Below, piece after piece: positions 1 to 8,319 of a stretch of 64,000 nucleotides of DNA. The position numbers and the translations under genes were made by a program. The first letter of the stretch is position 1; each line of letters starts with the position of its first letter. Below the pieces are notes generated by a model. The model was not told the origin of the DNA, made no database searches, and was given only the letters and a program-made list of their open reading frames with translations. This DNA comes from Vibrio hangzhouensis. GTDB taxonomy: Bacteria; Pseudomonadota; Gammaproteobacteria; Enterobacterales; Vibrionaceae. The stretch spans positions 79,789-143,788 of the forward strand of contig NZ_FNVG01000014.1 of assembly GCF_900107935.1 (NCBI RefSeq). The letters are read 5' to 3'.

Positions 1-593
1 AGATCCTGAGACTCGCTATTCCCTATCGCATAGTTTGTCTGAATGAACCGCTCCATTTCCTGCATCAGTTTCTGATTTTCAGTCAGCACTCGCTCTGATT
101 GCTGTTGAAAGCCCAGCTCATGCCATAGTTTGGCGATGCTGTTAGCGATTTCGAGCTCTCGTACGTCTACCTGGTACTCAATACCATCGGCCTGTTTCTG
201 CGCTTTCTGATTTTGCAGATCCAAAGTTGAGCCGCGACCAAACTGTTGCATCAGACCAACAGACACATTGGTCATTGGATCTTCATCAAGTCGAAAACTG
301 TCAGTTGGCAATCCACCGACACCGACTTTAAGCACAGGGTCTTTTAGCGTTGCGCTGGCAATGCCAGACTGTCGCATAGCTTCCGACTGAGCAAAATACT
401 GAGTGCGGTTTGCATCATTAGCTATAGCAAACTCTATCAATTGCTCCAGAGTTGTTGATGTTTGCACCACTGATTGCGAATGACTGTTGCCACTTAAGTT
501 ACTCGCAAAAGACATCGCTGGCGTTGTAAGCGCTACGCTTAGTGCAAGCGTAACCATATTGATGGATTTATTCACGATAATTCCCAATCTCAT
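1..593 (-). CDS. TolC-family outer-membrane efflux protein, CusC-like (partial, 3' end beyond window)
   Basis: The reading frame is open from an ATG at 593 to the window edge, about 197 codons, so only the N-terminal part is present. It starts with a hydrophobic signal-like segment and continues into amphipathic, Gln/Glu-rich helices (for example LEQLIEFAIAND, then GVGGLPTDSF and QQFGRGSTL), the pattern of TolC/CusC-type channel subunits of tripartite efflux pumps. A GTG at 575 is an alternative start; neither has a strong ribosome-binding site. It lies 70 bp downstream of the Cys/Met/His-rich secreted protein and is probably cotranscribed with it from the CueR-like promoter at 1083-1113. The pump membrane-fusion and RND genes would be expected beyond position 1, outside this window. 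Metal (copper/silver) specificity is inferred from the operator and the neighbour. Confidence 0.8.
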   Translation of the reverse strand, partial: MRLGIIVNKSINMVTLALSVALTTPAMSFASNLSGNSHSQSVVQTSTTLEQLIEFAIANDANRTQYFAQSEAMRQSGIASATLKDPVLKVGVGGLPTDSFRLDEDPMTNVSVGLMQQFGRGSTLDLQNQKAQKQADGIEYQVDVRELEIANSIAKLWHELGFQQQSERVLTENQKLMQEMERFIQTNYAIGNSESQD

Positions 594-663
594 ATGCTTT
601 GTTACAAGCATAGTTAAACGGCTTCCTAGAGGGGACTAAGAAGAAGTAAAAATTAAGATTGGA

Positions 664-1053
664 TTAAGCTTGAGGGGGCCGTTCGAGATCGGTAATTCTG
701 GAAACTGCAACAGACACAACGTCGGTTACACGCTTGGAATAGAGAGAAACGTGGATACCATGCATGAGATCGGCACTGATCACACCAACACTGTTTGCGC
801 ACGTGGCGCTGCAACAACTGTGCATTGAGTCACTATCGGCACATTCACTGCTCGATTCTGCCATTGAAGTGTGATGAGAGTTCTCTGACGCGTCTGCCAT
901 TGAGCCACAGTCCATCATCGTGCTGTGCTGTGAAGCCGGTGTCATGTCGGAAGAAAACGCCATTGCGGGCATGCTAACAGCTAGCGTTGATGCAAGTAGC
1001 GCGACAACACTGATTAGCGATATCCAGGTTTTTCTGACAAGACTTAGATGCAT
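664..1053 (-). CDS. Small secreted Met/His/Cys-rich protein, probable metal-binding
   Basis: This 129-residue protein has an N-terminal signal sequence (roughly residues 10-34, ending near AMA). A mature region follows with many Met, His, Ser and Cys residues, including MMDCGSM, a His-His pair and a CCSATC cluster near residues 80-87. No family is recognised with certainty. Such composition is typical of periplasmic proteins that accompany copper or silver efflux operons. It is the first gene after the MerR-type promoter at 1083-1113 and precedes the TolC-like gene on the same strand. ATG at 1053 is preferred over the in-frame TTG at 1059. Metal binding is inferred, not demonstrated. Confidence 0.7.
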   Translation of the reverse strand: MHLSLVRKTWISLISVVALLASTLAVSMPAMAFSSDMTPASQHSTMMDCGSMADASENSHHTSMAESSSECADSDSMHSCCSATCANSVGVISADLMHGIHVSLYSKRVTDVVSVAVSRITDLERPPQA

Positions 1054-1082
1054 GGTCAACCGAAAATGATAAAAACGATGCC

Positions 1083-1113
1083 ATTATAGACCTTCCCCCT
1101 AGGGGAAGGTCAA
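1083..1113 (-). promoter_or_regulatory. MerR/CueR-type promoter-operator with 19-bp spacer
   Basis: Read on the minus strand, a -35 TTGACC (1113-1108) and a -10 TATAAT (1088-1083) are separated by exactly 19 bp. The spacer is occupied by a perfect inverted repeat: arms GACCTTCCCC (1089-1098) and GGGGAAGGTC (1102-1111) around a 3-bp centre. An over-long 19-20 bp spacer filled by a palindrome is the hallmark of MerR-family activated promoters, and the ACCTTCC/GGAAGGT arms match CueR-type copper sites. It drives the small metal-binding protein and the TolC-like gene. The regulator gene is not in this window. Confidence 0.85.
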
Positions 1114-1124
1114 GGTTTGCAACA

Positions 1125-1298
1125 TCAATAGTCAATGATTTGTCGAATCATCACATAAAAAAGCCACGCACTGATCAATATGAAAGCGTAGGTGACTATC
1201 GGATTACCGCAAACATTCTCGCACAAGTGAATTTCAACGAATGAACAACTCGGTTTTGACAATTGGGAGAGGCAAACCGCCAACAGTAAAAAATTCAT
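1125..1298 (-). CDS. Hypothetical 57-residue membrane or secreted protein
   Basis: An ATG at 1298 opens a 57-codon frame ending in TGA at 1125. It encodes a hydrophobic N-terminus (MNFLLLAVCLSQL), a Cys-bearing middle (four Cys including LCENVCGN) and a C-terminal hydrophobic helix (IVTYAFILISAWLFYVMI) ending in a charged tail. The composition looks protein-like rather than random. It lies immediately upstream of the CueR-like promoter on the same strand and is divergent from the HopJ-family gene. No clear ribosome-binding site precedes the ATG. I do not recognise a family, and it could be non-coding. Confidence 0.45.
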   Translation of the reverse strand: MNFLLLAVCLSQLSKPSCSFVEIHLCENVCGNPIVTYAFILISAWLFYVMIRQIIDY

Positions 1299-1411
1299 GC
1301 GACAGAATCGTAATTACCGTCAGCAAGGACTTTTTCTCACCTCGTATCGTCACTTTCCATTTATCTGATGGTACAGTACGAATTCGGCACATTAGCAAGG
1401 GAGGATATAAT

Positions 1412-1750
1412 ATGGATAAATTTCTAGAGTTGCTGGCGACAAAACCAAATGAAGTCATGTTTGAGCAGACGATGCAAGTTATTGACGAACATTTTGAATT
1501 TACCCCAGTCAGCTTTGTGAATGGAGAAACTGAAAATCAAGCAGGGCAAAATAATGGTTCTTGTAAGATTTTTGCTTTCGCTCAGATGCAGAGGTTAGAT
1601 GAGTCGTCAACTCTGGCCTGCTTTGGTCAGTTTTATCGTGACGACGTTTTAAAGAACCCAGAGGGTAGCGATCATGCCAACATCCGCAATTTTATCCAAC
1701 ACGGATGGGCAGGCATTCGCTTCGATGGTACCGCCTTAACAGCAAAATAA
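1412..1750 (+). CDS. HopJ-family protein
   Basis: This 112-residue protein begins MDKFLELLATKPNEVMFEQT and belongs to the family named after the Pseudomonas effector HopJ, which is widespread in free-living marine gammaproteobacteria. The family length is about 110 residues, matching this start. The frame is open further upstream to 1241, but the ATG at 1412 has a strong ribosome-binding site (AAGGGAGGA at 1397-1404), and the upstream translation looks non-coding. No type III secretion genes are nearby, so an effector role is not implied. The actual function is unknown. A terminator-like stem-loop follows at 1814-1846. Confidence 0.8.
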   Translation: MDKFLELLATKPNEVMFEQTMQVIDEHFEFTPVSFVNGETENQAGQNNGSCKIFAFAQMQRLDESSTLACFGQFYRDDVLKNPEGSDHANIRNFIQHGWAGIRFDGTALTAK

Positions 1751-1813
1751 GCTTGTAACGTGAGTCTGTAAAAAATACAGGCCAATACAACAAACCATTG
1801 GCAAAAAGTTAAG

Positions 1814-1846
1814 TCTTGCTCACCTTAGAGATTAAGTTGAGCAAGA
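1814..1846 (+). terminator. Stem-loop downstream of the HopJ-family gene
   Basis: TCTTGCTCA (1814-1822) pairs with TGAGCAAGA (1838-1846) as a perfect 9-bp stem. The following sequence is T-rich (TTTGATTGATTT), consistent with an intrinsic terminator with an imperfect U tract. Confidence 0.55.
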
Positions 1847-1944
1847 TTTGATTGATTTCCTTTGCCTCCCACATCAAAAAGTAGAGAGTGAGTCAATTGC
1901 GACAGAATCACTCGGTGATTACAAGCAACAGCGTTTCTTCATAA

Positions 1945-2076
1945 CTCATTTTTGGACATTTCTGAGTTTGGATTGTCGGCAGAAATCTACCCTTCGGATA
2001 ACTTCTAGCATCCTAAAACGTCAAAGACCACCGTTGTCGGCGGTGGTCGGCGTGATAGGAAATGGGCATAAATGAG
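1945..2076. repeat. Interspersed element with CTCATTTTTGGACA / GGGCATAAATGAG ends and internal hairpin
   Basis: The left end CTCATTTTTGGACA (1945-1958) and right end GGGCATAAATGAG (2064-2076) flank a region with a perfect hairpin: GACCACCG (2026-2033) and CGGTGGTC (2041-2048). The same left end recurs at 21474-21487, and a fused version of both ends occurs near 35788. The hairpin with its flanking motif (ATCTACCC..ATAACTT) recurs in diverged form at 5320-5380. A 75-codon frame across it (1848-2075) appears spurious. It is probably a non-autonomous mobile-element remnant. Confidence 0.5.
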
Positions 2077-2123
2077 CAAAAGCATTTTTAAGTAATATGA
2101 ACATCAACGCATGACCACTCACA

Positions 2124-3005
2124 CTAGGTGCATAATTCTAGCTTCTCAGGTGTGCTCCTTGATAGTTCCGCTTCCAACCATTGTTGAAACTGCTCTTCTT
2201 TGATTTCCAGTTCTTGTGATTGCCGTAATAGAACGTAATTATGTCCTGACGAGGTAAAACCAAAAGGAGCAATAAGCCTTCCATCTTTCAGATCATCAGC
2301 AACTAATGGAAATGAGCCGATCGCTGCCCCCAGACCATCAACCGCGGCCTGTATACAGAAATAAAAATGATCAAATGATTGGTTAGACTTATTCTGGTAA
2401 AAGTCATAGCCTGATGCCGCTACCCAATTATTCCAAGCATGTGGACGCGTCTTACTATGCAGTAACGTTATGTCCTCATGATTACTTTGGATCATACTCC
2501 AGTATTCAGGAGACATCACTGGGCCAACCCATTCTTCAACCAACTTATGCATCACATAGTCAGAGGGGATATCAAAATCATCCCGCCTAATTGCCATTGA
2601 TAACCCGGCTTCACCCAAAACCACCGGGCCGCCTGCTGTCGACAAACGGATATCAACCCCAGAGCTTTGATAGAAATTAGAAAGTCTTGGCATGAGCCAG
2701 CGCATGGTTAATGTTGGTTCACAGGAGATCTCAAGATAATTACCCGTTGTTTCTTTTAGCTTATTGATTCCTGTATCTAATGCATCAAAGGCTACACTGG
2801 TGTATTGCTTGAGCAATTCCCCTTCCGGAGTAAGGCTCATTCCCCGGCCATTCTTACAAAACAATGCCTTAGACAGGTGAGTTTCTAACAGTTTTATCTG
2901 TTTACTCACTGCTCCGTGAGTTATGTGTAGCTTATCTGCTGCTTCACTGTAACTGGAAGACTCTGCTGCAATATGGAAAACATGAAAGGCTTTTAGGTGT
3001 CTCAT
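2124..3005 (-). CDS. LysR-family transcriptional regulator (GcvA-like)
   Basis: A 293-residue LysR-type regulator. A winged helix-turn-helix occupies residues 1-60 (AAESSSYSEAADKLHITHGAVSKQIKLLE), followed by a periplasmic-binding-like effector domain at about 90-285. The HTH and the ISCEPTLTMRWLMPRL stretch resemble the GcvA subgroup. It is divergent from the LysE-family exporter gene at 3105 across a 100-bp gap, the usual arrangement for a regulator that controls the adjacent exporter in response to an amino acid. That regulation is inferred from position. Translation starts at ATG 3005. Confidence 0.85.
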   Translation of the reverse strand: MRHLKAFHVFHIAAESSSYSEAADKLHITHGAVSKQIKLLETHLSKALFCKNGRGMSLTPEGELLKQYTSVAFDALDTGINKLKETTGNYLEISCEPTLTMRWLMPRLSNFYQSSGVDIRLSTAGGPVVLGEAGLSMAIRRDDFDIPSDYVMHKLVEEWVGPVMSPEYWSMIQSNHEDITLLHSKTRPHAWNNWVAASGYDFYQNKSNQSFDHFYFCIQAAVDGLGAAIGSFPLVADDLKDGRLIAPFGFTSSGHNYVLLRQSQELEIKEEQFQQWLEAELSRSTPEKLELCT

Positions 3006-3104
3006 TTGTGACTTTTTCTCACATTAACTATGCATTTTTTTCGATTATAACTCGTTCAGTAATCATTACAATGGCGACAAGTTAAAGGTGCAAAGAGAGT
3101 GGAT

Positions 3105-3719
3105 ATGGAAATAATAAGTTATGCAATTCTAGGTCTGTTAATCGTGATAAGCCCCGGTGCAGACTTTGTATTAGTGTTCAAAAATAGCCTTAGTAGTGGA
3201 CGGAAGGCAGGACTAATGACTGGACTAGGCATTGGCCTTGGCATTTGTATTCACATTACCTACTCAATACTCGGGATTAGTCACTTATTATCACAGAACG
3301 CGGCTATCTTCAGTATGATTAAGTACGCAGGTTCAGCGTATCTAATCTATCTTGGCCTCTCAGGATTGTTTAGCTCTAAACTTGTAATTGACATTGAGAA
3401 CGAAAATCCGACAGGTAGCAGTGCTAAGAAATATTTTGCACAGGGTTTTCTTTGTAACGCACTGAACCCTAAAACAATATTGTTCTTTCTCAGTGTATTT
3501 AGTCAACTCGTGTCACCGGAAAATGACAACAACTTACTCTTTGTGTTGATATGTGGTTTATACATCACGTTACTACACGTTGTTTGGTTTTGCTTTTTGG
3601 CATTTCTTGTTACATCTACCAAGGTTTTAAGTATCTTTCAGCAATTTGGTCGCAGAATAAATCAGGTTTGCGGAGCGGGGCTTGTGACCTTTGGTGTAAT
3701 GTTATCTGCCAACAATTAG
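3105..3719 (+). CDS. LysE/RhtB-family amino-acid exporter
   Basis: A 204-residue inner-membrane protein with about six hydrophobic segments. The N-terminal motif ISPGADFVLVFKNSLSSGRKAGL is characteristic of the LysE/RhtB family, and NALNPKTILFFLS is the second conserved loop. These proteins export amino acids or their analogues by proton exchange; the substrate here cannot be told. ATG at 3105 is preferred over GTG at 3099 because GAGAGTGGA lies at the right distance. The gene is divergent from the LysR regulator and followed 65 bp downstream by a cupin gene on the same strand. Confidence 0.85.
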   Translation: MEIISYAILGLLIVISPGADFVLVFKNSLSSGRKAGLMTGLGIGLGICIHITYSILGISHLLSQNAAIFSMIKYAGSAYLIYLGLSGLFSSKLVIDIENENPTGSSAKKYFAQGFLCNALNPKTILFFLSVFSQLVSPENDNNLLFVLICGLYITLLHVVWFCFLAFLVTSTKVLSIFQQFGRRINQVCGAGLVTFGVMLSANN

Positions 3720-3784
3720 TCAGACATTGAACGTAAACTTCTTTATTAAGCATAACTAACCCAAGTAAATATCAGGAAAAAATA

Positions 3785-4147
3785 ATGACTAACGCAATAA
3801 ATTTAAAAGACAAATTTGAAAAATTTAATGATTTTTGGTCACCTCGTGTTATCTCAGAAATGAACGACTATCAAGTAAAACTGGCAAAATTTGAGGGTGA
3901 GTTTACTTGGCATGACCACAAAGATACCGATGAGCTATTTTTGGTTATCTCCGGCTCTATGCGTATTGAGCTTCGAGATGGTTATGTCGAATTAAATGAA
4001 GGAGAAATGTACATAGTCCCTAAGGGAATTGAGCATAAGCCAGTTGCAGAAAAGGAGTGTCACGTAATGCTTATTGAGCCTAAAGGTGTAGTCAATACTG
4101 GTGATACAGATAGTAGCCTAAAAGCTGAAAACGACGTTTGGATTTGA
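3785..4147 (+). CDS. Cupin-domain protein
   Basis: A 120-residue single-domain cupin. Motif 1 appears as WHDHKDTDELFLVISGSMRIEL (about residues 38-59), giving two His and a Glu as metal ligands. Motif 2 appears as GEMYIVPKGIEHKPVA (about 72-87) with a third His. The protein is probably cytoplasmic and metal-binding; small stand-alone cupins of this type have varied functions, so none is assigned. It follows the LysE-type exporter by 65 bp and may be cotranscribed. Its 3' side has a stem-loop at 4158-4187. Confidence 0.8.
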   Translation: MTNAINLKDKFEKFNDFWSPRVISEMNDYQVKLAKFEGEFTWHDHKDTDELFLVISGSMRIELRDGYVELNEGEMYIVPKGIEHKPVAEKECHVMLIEPKGVVNTGDTDSSLKAENDVWI

Positions 4148-4157
4148 TCGGTAAAGA

Positions 4158-4187
4158 TCCGCTTATCTTTACTTTGGGATAAGCGGA
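4158..4187 (+). terminator. Stem-loop after the cupin gene
   Basis: TCCGCTTATC (4158-4167) and GATAAGCGGA (4178-4187) form a perfect 10-bp stem with a 10-nt loop, 10 bp after the stop codon. There is no U run, so termination may be weak. Confidence 0.45.
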
Positions 4188-4593
4188 AGCTACTCTGAAT
4201 AGCTATGCAAACGTGAGCGTTGAAAACAATCTCCCGATATGACAGAAATGGGAGAAATCGTTCACCGAATCTTTGCTTCCGTTCGCTCGGGCAGTGCCGA
4301 TAAATCAAGGACAGAATTTATCGGCTCAAAACCTCGCTGAAACATAATGGGGCAAAGATGTGTTTGCAGTGATCGGCTCTGGCATGTGGTCACCTATGAA
4401 GGTTCAAGACAGAGCCTTCTTAGCCTGAGCAACTAAAGACCATTGAACGATGAGAAAATGGGTAATGCCTGCTTGAGTAGTGAGCAACGTACAAACTAAG
4501 TTGCTGCATATCACCTTAAACACCAAAAAACACTGCAAGCCCAGAGTGCCAAGTATTGCGAATTTGCTTAAATTGTTTGTATGTTAATTTGCT
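4188..4593. other. Intergenic gap without recognisable gene
   Basis: About 400 bp between the cupin and GFA genes. The only frame of note (4060-4308, minus) overlaps the cupin antisense and is not convincing. No RNA gene, promoter or complete repeat was recognised here. Confidence 0.5.
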
Positions 4594-5013
4594 TCAACTG
4601 TCTAATAGCTCTACAAACTCTTCTAAACTAGGCATTTCTTTGTGATATGTCGCTGACCCACCTATGATATCCCAATGAGCTTTAGACCCAACGAAGATAT
4701 GTTGGGTTATTTTAAGCCCATTCTCTTCAAGTAGCCCAGCTGGAACCCATACTAACTTTCGACCTCTTAGCTTATTAGGTACTGGACTCCCACAACGACC
4801 GCAAAAATCAACACGGTATCCACTATCAAGGCTAAACTCTCGAATATCTGACGCCTTTTTTATCCAATTAAACGCTGTCTCATTTACTATCGCAGCTGTA
4901 TTTGAGGACGAACCCGTTGATTTACGACAAACCGAGCAGTGACACTGATACAAGCTAGGCTTAATACCTTTAACTTCAAACTGAATATCACCACATAAAC
5001 AAGAACCCTTCAT
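4594..5013 (-). CDS. GFA-family protein (glutathione-dependent formaldehyde-activating enzyme-like)
   Basis: A 139-residue protein of the GFA/CENP-V fold. Zinc-ligand cysteines are visible as GSCLCGDIQF (residues 3-12), QCHCSVCRKSTGS (about 23-35) and FCGRCGSP (about 70-77), in the family's usual order and spacing. Members bind zinc, and some act on S-hydroxymethyl-glutathione, but most small bacterial paralogues have no proven substrate. A strong ribosome-binding site (GGAGG) lies upstream of ATG 5013. It is a single gene flanked by gaps on both sides. Confidence 0.85.
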   Translation of the reverse strand: MKGSCLCGDIQFEVKGIKPSLYQCHCSVCRKSTGSSSNTAAIVNETAFNWIKKASDIREFSLDSGYRVDFCGRCGSPVPNKLRGRKLVWVPAGLLEENGLKITQHIFVGSKAHWDIIGGSATYHKEMPSLEEFVELLDS

Positions 5014-5610
5014 TAATCCTCCTGATTAACATAACGCTTTCTATACGGCGAGTGTCCGTATTTTATGATCACATAATGCAGTCTCTCATTTTAGGCTTCA
5101 ACTTTAAATCAATAGGTTAGTTACAAAGATATTGGGTTAGACTGCTTCGTGTGGAAAAACTTTCAGATTTGTAGAGTTCAGAACTCTTTTGATAGGGTAA
5201 AACGCACACACCTAGATCTGGTTGATTATTTGTTCTAGATGATTTAGGGACACTTTCGTATTTCATGCCCAATCAGCACGCCTCTGGACAGAAACGACTT
5301 GGGCGCTTCGACTAAAATCTACCCATCAAATAACTTTTAGTACTGCAAAATGCAATCAGCCACCGCTTTTTGTGGTGGCCGAGATGCACGAAGCTGGACG
5401 ATTCTTAGCAAACCAACTGTTGAGAGTCTGATGATTTAATGCATTTTTGCTGAATTACCATTCTTTGACACTAAAGCATAATCAATCTCCTTTCTCAATT
5501 GATGTCATAATATTGCTATTGGATGGTTGATGTAATAACAATAATAACAATAATAACTAATATATCTTGCTGTAAATCGACAAATGGAATTGCCGAGGTT
5601 TTGTTGAAGT
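5014..5610. other. Intergenic gap with a diverged copy of the 1945-2076 element
   Basis: About 600 bp without genes. At 5320-5380 it contains ATCTACCC..AATAACTTTTAG followed by a GCCACC (5359-5364)/GGTGGC (5374-5379) hairpin, closely resembling the interior of the 1945-2076 element. CTCTGGACAGAA near 5282 resembles element ends elsewhere in the window. An AATAATAAC-rich tract (5535-5560) precedes the diguanylate cyclase gene and may be part of its promoter region. Confidence 0.5.
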
Positions 5611-7527
5611 ATGATCACCAATCAATCAGTTAAATTGCAGTCTCTGGTATATCGCGACTTTCTACGTAGTTCACTTATCCCACTGCTGGTTATCGAAGTA
5701 TTGCTGCTGGCACTGTATTTCGGAATCAATCTGTACATCTCTGATAAAAACCGCACGACCCTGGTTTCTGAGGTTAAGCAATCCTTAAGTGAAATCACTA
5801 CTAATGAAGCACTACGGGTAAACCAACACCTTGAGGAAGTCACTCGCACTGCAAGGATGATGCAACTCGACCATGAGTTATTTTTTAATTCAAAGCGGTG
5901 CTTTTTACCAAATGGGAAGCCAGAGTTTGACACTCACCCAAACGGTGCTTTTTACAAAGTGAACCCTGTCGGGGCAAGCGTGTACTACTCAAACACCACC
6001 AACATTGGCAAGCAAGAATCCGCTAAGGCTATCTGTAGCGAATCCCTCGATCCGCTCCTAAAAGCCATTGTTGATACCAACCCTTCCATTACTCAGGCCT
6101 ACCTTAATACCTGGGATGATATGAACAGGCTTTATCCATTTATGCCTGATGCTCCCGCGCAATACGGTCCTGTTCTCGAAATGGAAAATTTCAACTTCTA
6201 CTACGATGCTGACCAAAGACACAATCCTAGTCGCGGCAACGTATGGACAGAGGTGTATCTGGACCCCGCTGGTCAGGGATGGATGCTCTCAAATCTTGTA
6301 CCAATATATAGTGGCAATTTCCTGGAAGGTGTTAGTGGTCTGGATGTGACGGTAGAGTCATTCGTTGAAAGCATCTTAAACCATCAATTCCCGTGGGATT
6401 CAGCCGCACTCGTCATTGACGAAAAAGGTACAATCTTGGCTATGCAGAAAAAAGCAGAGAATTTATTGGGACTACAGGAACTTAAGCACCATACGTATGA
6501 GAGTAATATAACGGATACGGTGACAAAGCCTGACCAGTTCAATCTGTTCCAACTTCCTTCTCTATCTGAAGAGGGAATCCGTTCACTAAGCATCGCCAAT
6601 GCTACACAGGATATTTGGGTAAACGATATAAATTATATTGTCGATTCTAAGTTAATCCCAGAAACAGGCTGGCGGGTCATCACCTTTGTAAACACAAAAT
6701 CGTTCTTGACTCCAATCTCAGAGCTTAAGTCTCTCTCGGACAATTTGGGTTACCTTGCTGTTTTAGCGATGATTATCTTCTATATGGTGTTTTTCATATA
6801 CCTCAGTTGGAGATCCAAACGGCTTGCTCTGGATATCGCAACCCCTATAGAAGCTCTGACAGAAGCGACCAGCAAACTAGGCAAAAACTGGAATATGGAA
6901 AACCTTGTTGAGTCACGAGTTGATGAAATTCAAAGGCTAAACCAAAACTTTCATAGCTTGTTTACAGAGCTAACATCACGAACAGAAGAGTTAATCGAAT
7001 CAACCATTAATATTCGTATACAGGTAAAGGAAAAAGAGTTACTGGCAAAGCTTGCCCAAACGGATTCGCTTACAGGAATCCCCAACCGCCTGAAGTTGGA
7101 TAAAGCCTTACGAGAAAACCATAGAAAAGCAAAGAATGACAAACATACATATGGTGTTCTGCTGCTTGATATCGATTACTTTAAGCAGGTTAATGACCAC
7201 TATGGCCATCAAATCGGTGACCAAGTGTTAACGGAAATTTCCACGCTACTACGTGAGCATGTTCGGGATTCCGAAATCGTAGGGCGGTGGGGCGGCGAAG
7301 AGTTTTTGGTTGTATGCGCGGGTGCGGATAATGATATTTTGTGGGATCTAGCCGAAAGGCTGCGCGAGTCAATCGAAAACCATGTCTTTCCTAAGTGTAT
7401 CTCGCTTACAACTAGTATCGGTGTAGCGGCTTATGAGCATGGTGATGACATACAAAATCTACTCTCACGAGCAGACAAAGCACTCTATAAAGCCAAAGGT
7501 GAAGGCCGTAATAAAGTCGCAAGCTAA
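5611..7527 (+). CDS. Membrane-bound diguanylate cyclase with periplasmic sensor domain
   Basis: A 638-residue protein. A transmembrane helix lies at about residues 21-44 and a large periplasmic region at about 45-375 (Cache-like from its layout). A second helix sits at about 379-400, followed by a HAMP-like linker with coiled coil and a C-terminal GGDEF domain from about 475. The active-site loop is GGEEF (561-565), an accepted variant of GGDEF, so it should make cyclic di-GMP from two GTP. The product-inhibition site position reads RDSE (552-555) instead of RxxD, so feedback inhibition may be altered. No EAL domain is present. The gene stands alone; the ligand is unknown. Confidence 0.9.
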   Translation: MITNQSVKLQSLVYRDFLRSSLIPLLVIEVLLLALYFGINLYISDKNRTTLVSEVKQSLSEITTNEALRVNQHLEEVTRTARMMQLDHELFFNSKRCFLPNGKPEFDTHPNGAFYKVNPVGASVYYSNTTNIGKQESAKAICSESLDPLLKAIVDTNPSITQAYLNTWDDMNRLYPFMPDAPAQYGPVLEMENFNFYYDADQRHNPSRGNVWTEVYLDPAGQGWMLSNLVPIYSGNFLEGVSGLDVTVESFVESILNHQFPWDSAALVIDEKGTILAMQKKAENLLGLQELKHHTYESNITDTVTKPDQFNLFQLPSLSEEGIRSLSIANATQDIWVNDINYIVDSKLIPETGWRVITFVNTKSFLTPISELKSLSDNLGYLAVLAMIIFYMVFFIYLSWRSKRLALDIATPIEALTEATSKLGKNWNMENLVESRVDEIQRLNQNFHSLFTELTSRTEELIESTINIRIQVKEKELLAKLAQTDSLTGIPNRLKLDKALRENHRKAKNDKHTYGVLLLDIDYFKQVNDHYGHQIGDQVLTEISTLLREHVRDSEIVGRWGGEEFLVVCAGADNDILWDLAERLRESIENHVFPKCISLTTSIGVAAYEHGDDIQNLLSRADKALYKAKGEGRNKVAS

Positions 7528-7824
7528 TGTTAGGGTATTAGCCAAAGGCTAGTTGACAACGATATACAAGGTTAACTCTAAGTTTTTATTATAAGTGCAT
7601 AATCATGCAAGAGAATATTTTGTGAAGTAGACTCTATATTGCCGATAGATGAGAGATTCCGCGCATCTATGCCGCGCGGTCTACCATTAGTAAAACTCGG
7701 GCTATTTTCTGGTGGAGATTATCAGCATTCTGTTGCGCAAGATTGGAATGAGGAAGAAACTTGTTATTTGTCGCTACCACTACCTATAATAGCGGCAATC
7801 ACTCCAATGAGATTGCAATATACA

Positions 7825-8319
7825 ATGATTACGCTTCACACCAACTTTGGTGACATCCAAATCGAACTCAACATAGACAAAGCACCTGTGTCTTCACGTA
7901 ACTTTAAAAAGTACTGTGAAGATGGTTTCTACGACGGCACTATCTTCCACCGCGTGATAAATGGCTTTATGATCCAAGGTGGTGGTCTAACAGAATTGAT
8001 GGACGAAAAGGAAACACGCGCGCCTATCACCAATGAGGCAAATCGCGGTCTAAAGAACATTGCCGGTACCATCGCTATGGCACGAACGGATGCCCCACAC
8101 TCTGCAACCGCGCAGTTCTTTATCAATCTTGATGACAATGATTTCCTAGATCACACAGCGAAAACCAACAACGGCTGGGGTTATGCTGTGTTTGGCAAAG
8201 TGACCAAGGGGATGGATGTCGTATATAAGATTGCCGAGGTACATACGCTATCACGTATGGGGCATGATGATGTGCCAGCAGAGACGGTTATGATTGAACG
8301 CGCGACCATAGAAGCATGA
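7825..8319 (+). CDS. ppiB: Peptidyl-prolyl cis-trans isomerase B (cyclophilin)
   Basis: A 164-residue cytoplasmic cyclophilin without a signal peptide that catalyses proline isomerisation in folding proteins. Conserved cyclophilin motifs are visible: [13 protein letters not shown] (active-site Arg and Phe, about residues 37-49) and ATAQFFINL (about 93-101). The frame is open upstream to 7639, but the extra 62 codons do not resemble the family. [15 protein letters not shown] at 7825 matches the normal N-terminus. The ribosome-binding site is weak. The gene has no operon partner here. Confidence 0.92.
   Translation: MITLHTNFGDIQIELNIDKAPVSSRNFKKYCEDGFYDGTIFHRVINGFMIQGGGLTELMDEKETRAPITNEANRGLKNIAGTIAMARTDAPHSATAQFFINLDDNDFLDHTAKTNNGWGYAVFGKVTKGMDVVYKIAEVHTLSRMGHDDVPAETVMIERATIEA

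Noticed and set aside
1412..1750. Type III secretion effector
   Set aside because: The HopJ name is historical; no secretion apparatus, chaperone or effector signal is seen nearby.
1848..2075. 75-codon plus-strand frame
   Set aside because: Covers an interspersed repeat with a hairpin; no family resemblance or ribosome-binding site.
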